From assembly GCA_034766995.1 (NCBI GenBank), contig CM068315.1, forward strand, positions 50,481,662 through 50,545,661: 64,000 nt of DNA. Direction: 5' to 3'. The stretch is from Acanthacorydalis orientalis. Its lineage: Eukaryota; Arthropoda; Insecta; Megaloptera; Corydalidae. Of the stretch, positions 61,381-64,000 are shown piece after piece (position 1 is the first letter of the stretch; each line of letters begins with the position of its first letter). A program made the translations under genes and the position numbers. Below the pieces are notes generated by a model. That model saw nothing but the letters and a program-made list of their open reading frames with translations, was not told the DNA's origin and ran no database searches.

Positions 61381-64000
61381 AGACAATATCCAAAAATCGT
61401 CGCTCAACCAAGTGATTTTTAGACAATGTCCAAAAATCGTCGGTTATTCCGATTTATTTTTAGACAATGTCCAAAATTGTCGGTTATTCCAAGTGATTTT
61501 TGGACAATGTCCAAAAATCGTCGGTTATTCCGAGTGATTTTTAGACAATGTCCAAAAATCGTCGTTTATTCCAAGTGATTTTTAGACAATATCTAAAAAT
61601 TGTCGGTTATTCCAAGTGATTTTTGGACAATGTCCAAAAATCGTCGGTTAGTCCAAGTGATTTTTAGACAATATCTAAAAATCGTCGGTTATTCCGAGTG
61701 ATTTTTAGACAATGTCCAAAAGTCGTCGGTCAACCGAGTGAATTTTAGACAATGTCCAAAAATCGTCGGTCAAGCCAAGTGAATTTTAGACAATGTCCAA
61801 AAATCGTCGGTCAGGCCGAGTGAATTTTAGACAATGTCCAAAAATCGTCGGTCAAGCCGAGTGAATTTTAGACAATGTCCAAAAATCGTCGGTTATTCCA
61901 AGTGATTTTTAGACAATGTCCCAAAATCGTCGGTTATTCCGAGTGATTTTTAGACAATGTCCAAAAATGTCAGTTATTACGAGTGATTTTTAGACAATGT
62001 CCAAAAATCGTCGGTTATTCCAAGTGATTTTTAGACAATATCTAAAAATTGTCGGTTATTCCAAGTGATTTTTGGACAATGTCCAAAAATCGTCGGTTAG
62101 TCCAAGTGATTTTTAGACAATATCTAAAAATCGTCGGTTATCCGAGTGATTTTTAGACAATGTCCAAACATCGTCGGTCAACCGAGTGAATTTTATACAA
62201 AATCCAAAAATCGTCGGTCAAGCCGAGTGATTTTTAGACAATGTCCAAAAATCGTCGGTCAACCGAGTGAATTTTAGACAATGTCCAAAAATCGTCGGTC
62301 AAGCCGAGTAAATTTTAGACAATGTCCAAAAATCGTCGGTCAAGCCGAGTGAATTTTAGACAATGTCCAAAAATCGTCGGTTATTCCGAGTGATTTTTAG
62401 ACAATGTCCAAAAATCGTCGGTTATTCCAAGTGATTTTTAGACAATATCTAAAAATTGTCGGTTATTCCGAGGGATATTTATGCAATGTCCAAAAATCGT
62501 CGGTCATTCCGAGTGATTTTTAGACAATGTCCAAAATTGTCAGTCATTCCAAGTGATTTTTAGACAATGTCCAAAAATTGTCGGTTATTCCAATTGATTT
62601 TTAGAAAATGTCCAAAAGTCGTCGGTTATTCCAAGTGATTTTTAGACAATGTCCAAAAATCGTCGGTTATTCCAAGTGATTTTTAGACAATGTCCAAAAA
62701 TCGTCGGTCATTCCAAGTGATTTTTAGTATATGTCCAAAAATCGTCGGTCATTCCAAGTGATTTTTAGACAATGTCCAAAAATCGTCGGTCATTCCGAGT
62801 GATTTTTAGACAATGTCCAAAAATCGTGTGTTATTCCAAGTGATTTTTAGACAATGTCCAAAAATCGTTGGTTAACCCAAGTGATTTTTAGACAATATCT
62901 AAAATTTGTCGGTTATTCCGAGGGATATTTATGCAATGTCCAAAAATCGTCGGTCATTCCGAGTGGTTTTTAGACAATGTCTAAAATTGTCAGTCATTCC
63001 AAGTGATTTTTAGACAATGTCCAAAAATTGTCGGTTATTCCAATTGATTTTTAGAAAATGTCCAAAAGTCGTCGGTTATTCCAAGTGATTTTTAGACAAT
63101 GTCCAAAAATCGTCGGTCATTCCGAGTGATTTTTAGACAATGTCCAAAAATTGTCGGTTATTCCAAGTGATTTTTAGACAATGTCCAAAAATCGTCGGTC
63201 ATTCCAAGTGATTTTTAGACAATGTCCAAAATTCGTCGGTTATTCCAAGTGATTTTTAGGCAATGTCCAAAAATCGTCGGACATTCCGAGTGATTTTTAG
63301 ACAATGTCCAAAAATCGTCGGCTATTCCAAGTGATTTTTAGACAATGTCCATAAATCGTCGGTCATTCCGAGTGATTTTTAGACAATGTCCAAAATTCGT
63401 CGGTTATTCCAAGTGATTTTTAGGCAATGTCCAAAAATCGTCGGACATTCCGAGTGATTTTTAGACAATGTCCAAAAATCGTCGGCTATTCCAAGTGATT
63501 TTTAGACAATGTCCAAAAATCGTCGGTCATTCCGAGTGATTTTTAGACAATGTCCAAAAATCGTGTGTTATTCCAAGTGATTTTTAGACAATGTCCAAAT
63601 ATCGTCGGTTAACCCAAGTGATTTTTAGACAATATCTAAAAATTGTCGGTTATTCCGAGTGATATTTATGCAATGTCCAAAAATCGTCGGTCATTCCGAG
63701 TGATTTTTAGACAATGTCCAAAAATTGTCGGTTATTCCAAGTGATTTTTAGACAATGTCCAAAAATCGTCGGTCATTCCAAGTGATTTTTAGACAATGTC
63801 CAAAATTCGTCGGTTATTCCAAGTGATTTTTAGGCAATGTCCAAAAATCGTCGGACATTCCGAGTGATTTTTAGACAATGTCCATAAATCGTCGGTCATT
63901 CCGAGTGATTTTTAGACAATGTCCAAAAATCGTCGATCATTCCAAGTGATTTTTAGACAATGTCCAAAAATCGTCGGTTATTCCAAGTGATTTTTAGACA
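61381..64000. repeat. 41-bp satellite array, segment 2, runs off the window
   Basis: About 64 monomers of 41 bases. Each contains a dyad GATTTTTRGACA-A-TGTCYAAAAATC. Variant groups recur at multiples of 41: the GTGTGTTATTCC variant at 62826 and 63563 (737 apart, about 18 units), the CCAATTGATTTTTAGAAAATG variant at 62590 and 63040 (11 units), and TTTTTAGGCAATG at 63254, 63418 and 63828 (4 and 10 units). So the array grew by amplifying multi-monomer blocks. Confidence 0.97.

Noticed and set aside
61033..61407. Similar repeat frames over the second minisatellite
   Set aside because: Same reason: stop-free tandem unit, not a gene.
61381..64000. Regular repeats with dyads that could suggest a CRISPR array
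   Set aside because: Monomers are contiguous with no unique spacers, and the genome is clearly animal with spliced genes. This is satellite DNA.

Overview
This is an A+T-rich window of animal nuclear DNA. Its genes have many small introns with GT...AG borders, long (TA)n arrays, and protein sequences close to insect orthologues. I infer an insect, most likely a hymenopteran such as a bee. That placement rests on remembered protein similarity, not on a search.

Layout. 0.5-16.3 kb is a compact run of conserved genes: TFB1M and COA3 (minus strand, 11 bases apart, an apparent dicistronic unit for mitochondrial gene expression and cytochrome oxidase assembly), THOC1 (plus), SPCS2 (minus) and USP10 (plus, 11 exons). 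16.3-24.1 kb has no gene and carries an inverted-repeat element and TA arrays. 24.1-32.3 kb holds regucalcin (plus) and BCKDHA (minus), tail to tail. 34.8-40.8 kb is the FERM-PTP phosphatase Pez (PTPN14/21 family). 40.8-45.3 kb is intergenic with two inverted-repeat elements. 45.3-50.1 kb holds two nearly identical intact cyclin K genes, a tandem duplication. 52.0-54.9 kb holds NSA2 and RPS27A, both ribosome genes in the same orientation.

About 1.4 kb after RPS27A the sequence turns into satellite DNA that continues past the right edge. It comprises a decayed 41-bp-type satellite, a ~155-bp satellite that grows more homogeneous inwards and shows higher-order similarity, two GACA/CCCACA minisatellites, and a homogeneous 41-bp satellite whose monomers each carry a 25-bp dyad. 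The window thus seems to cross a border between gene-rich DNA and a large satellite block, perhaps (peri)centromeric.

Every spliced gene model given here keeps an open frame and has a total coding length divisible by three, an internal check on the exon borders. The genes are housekeeping and do not form one pathway. The most notable points are the cyclin K duplication, the paired-change pattern in the 41-bp satellite dyad, the satellite border, the COA3-TFB1M dicistron and the altered WPD loop of Pez.
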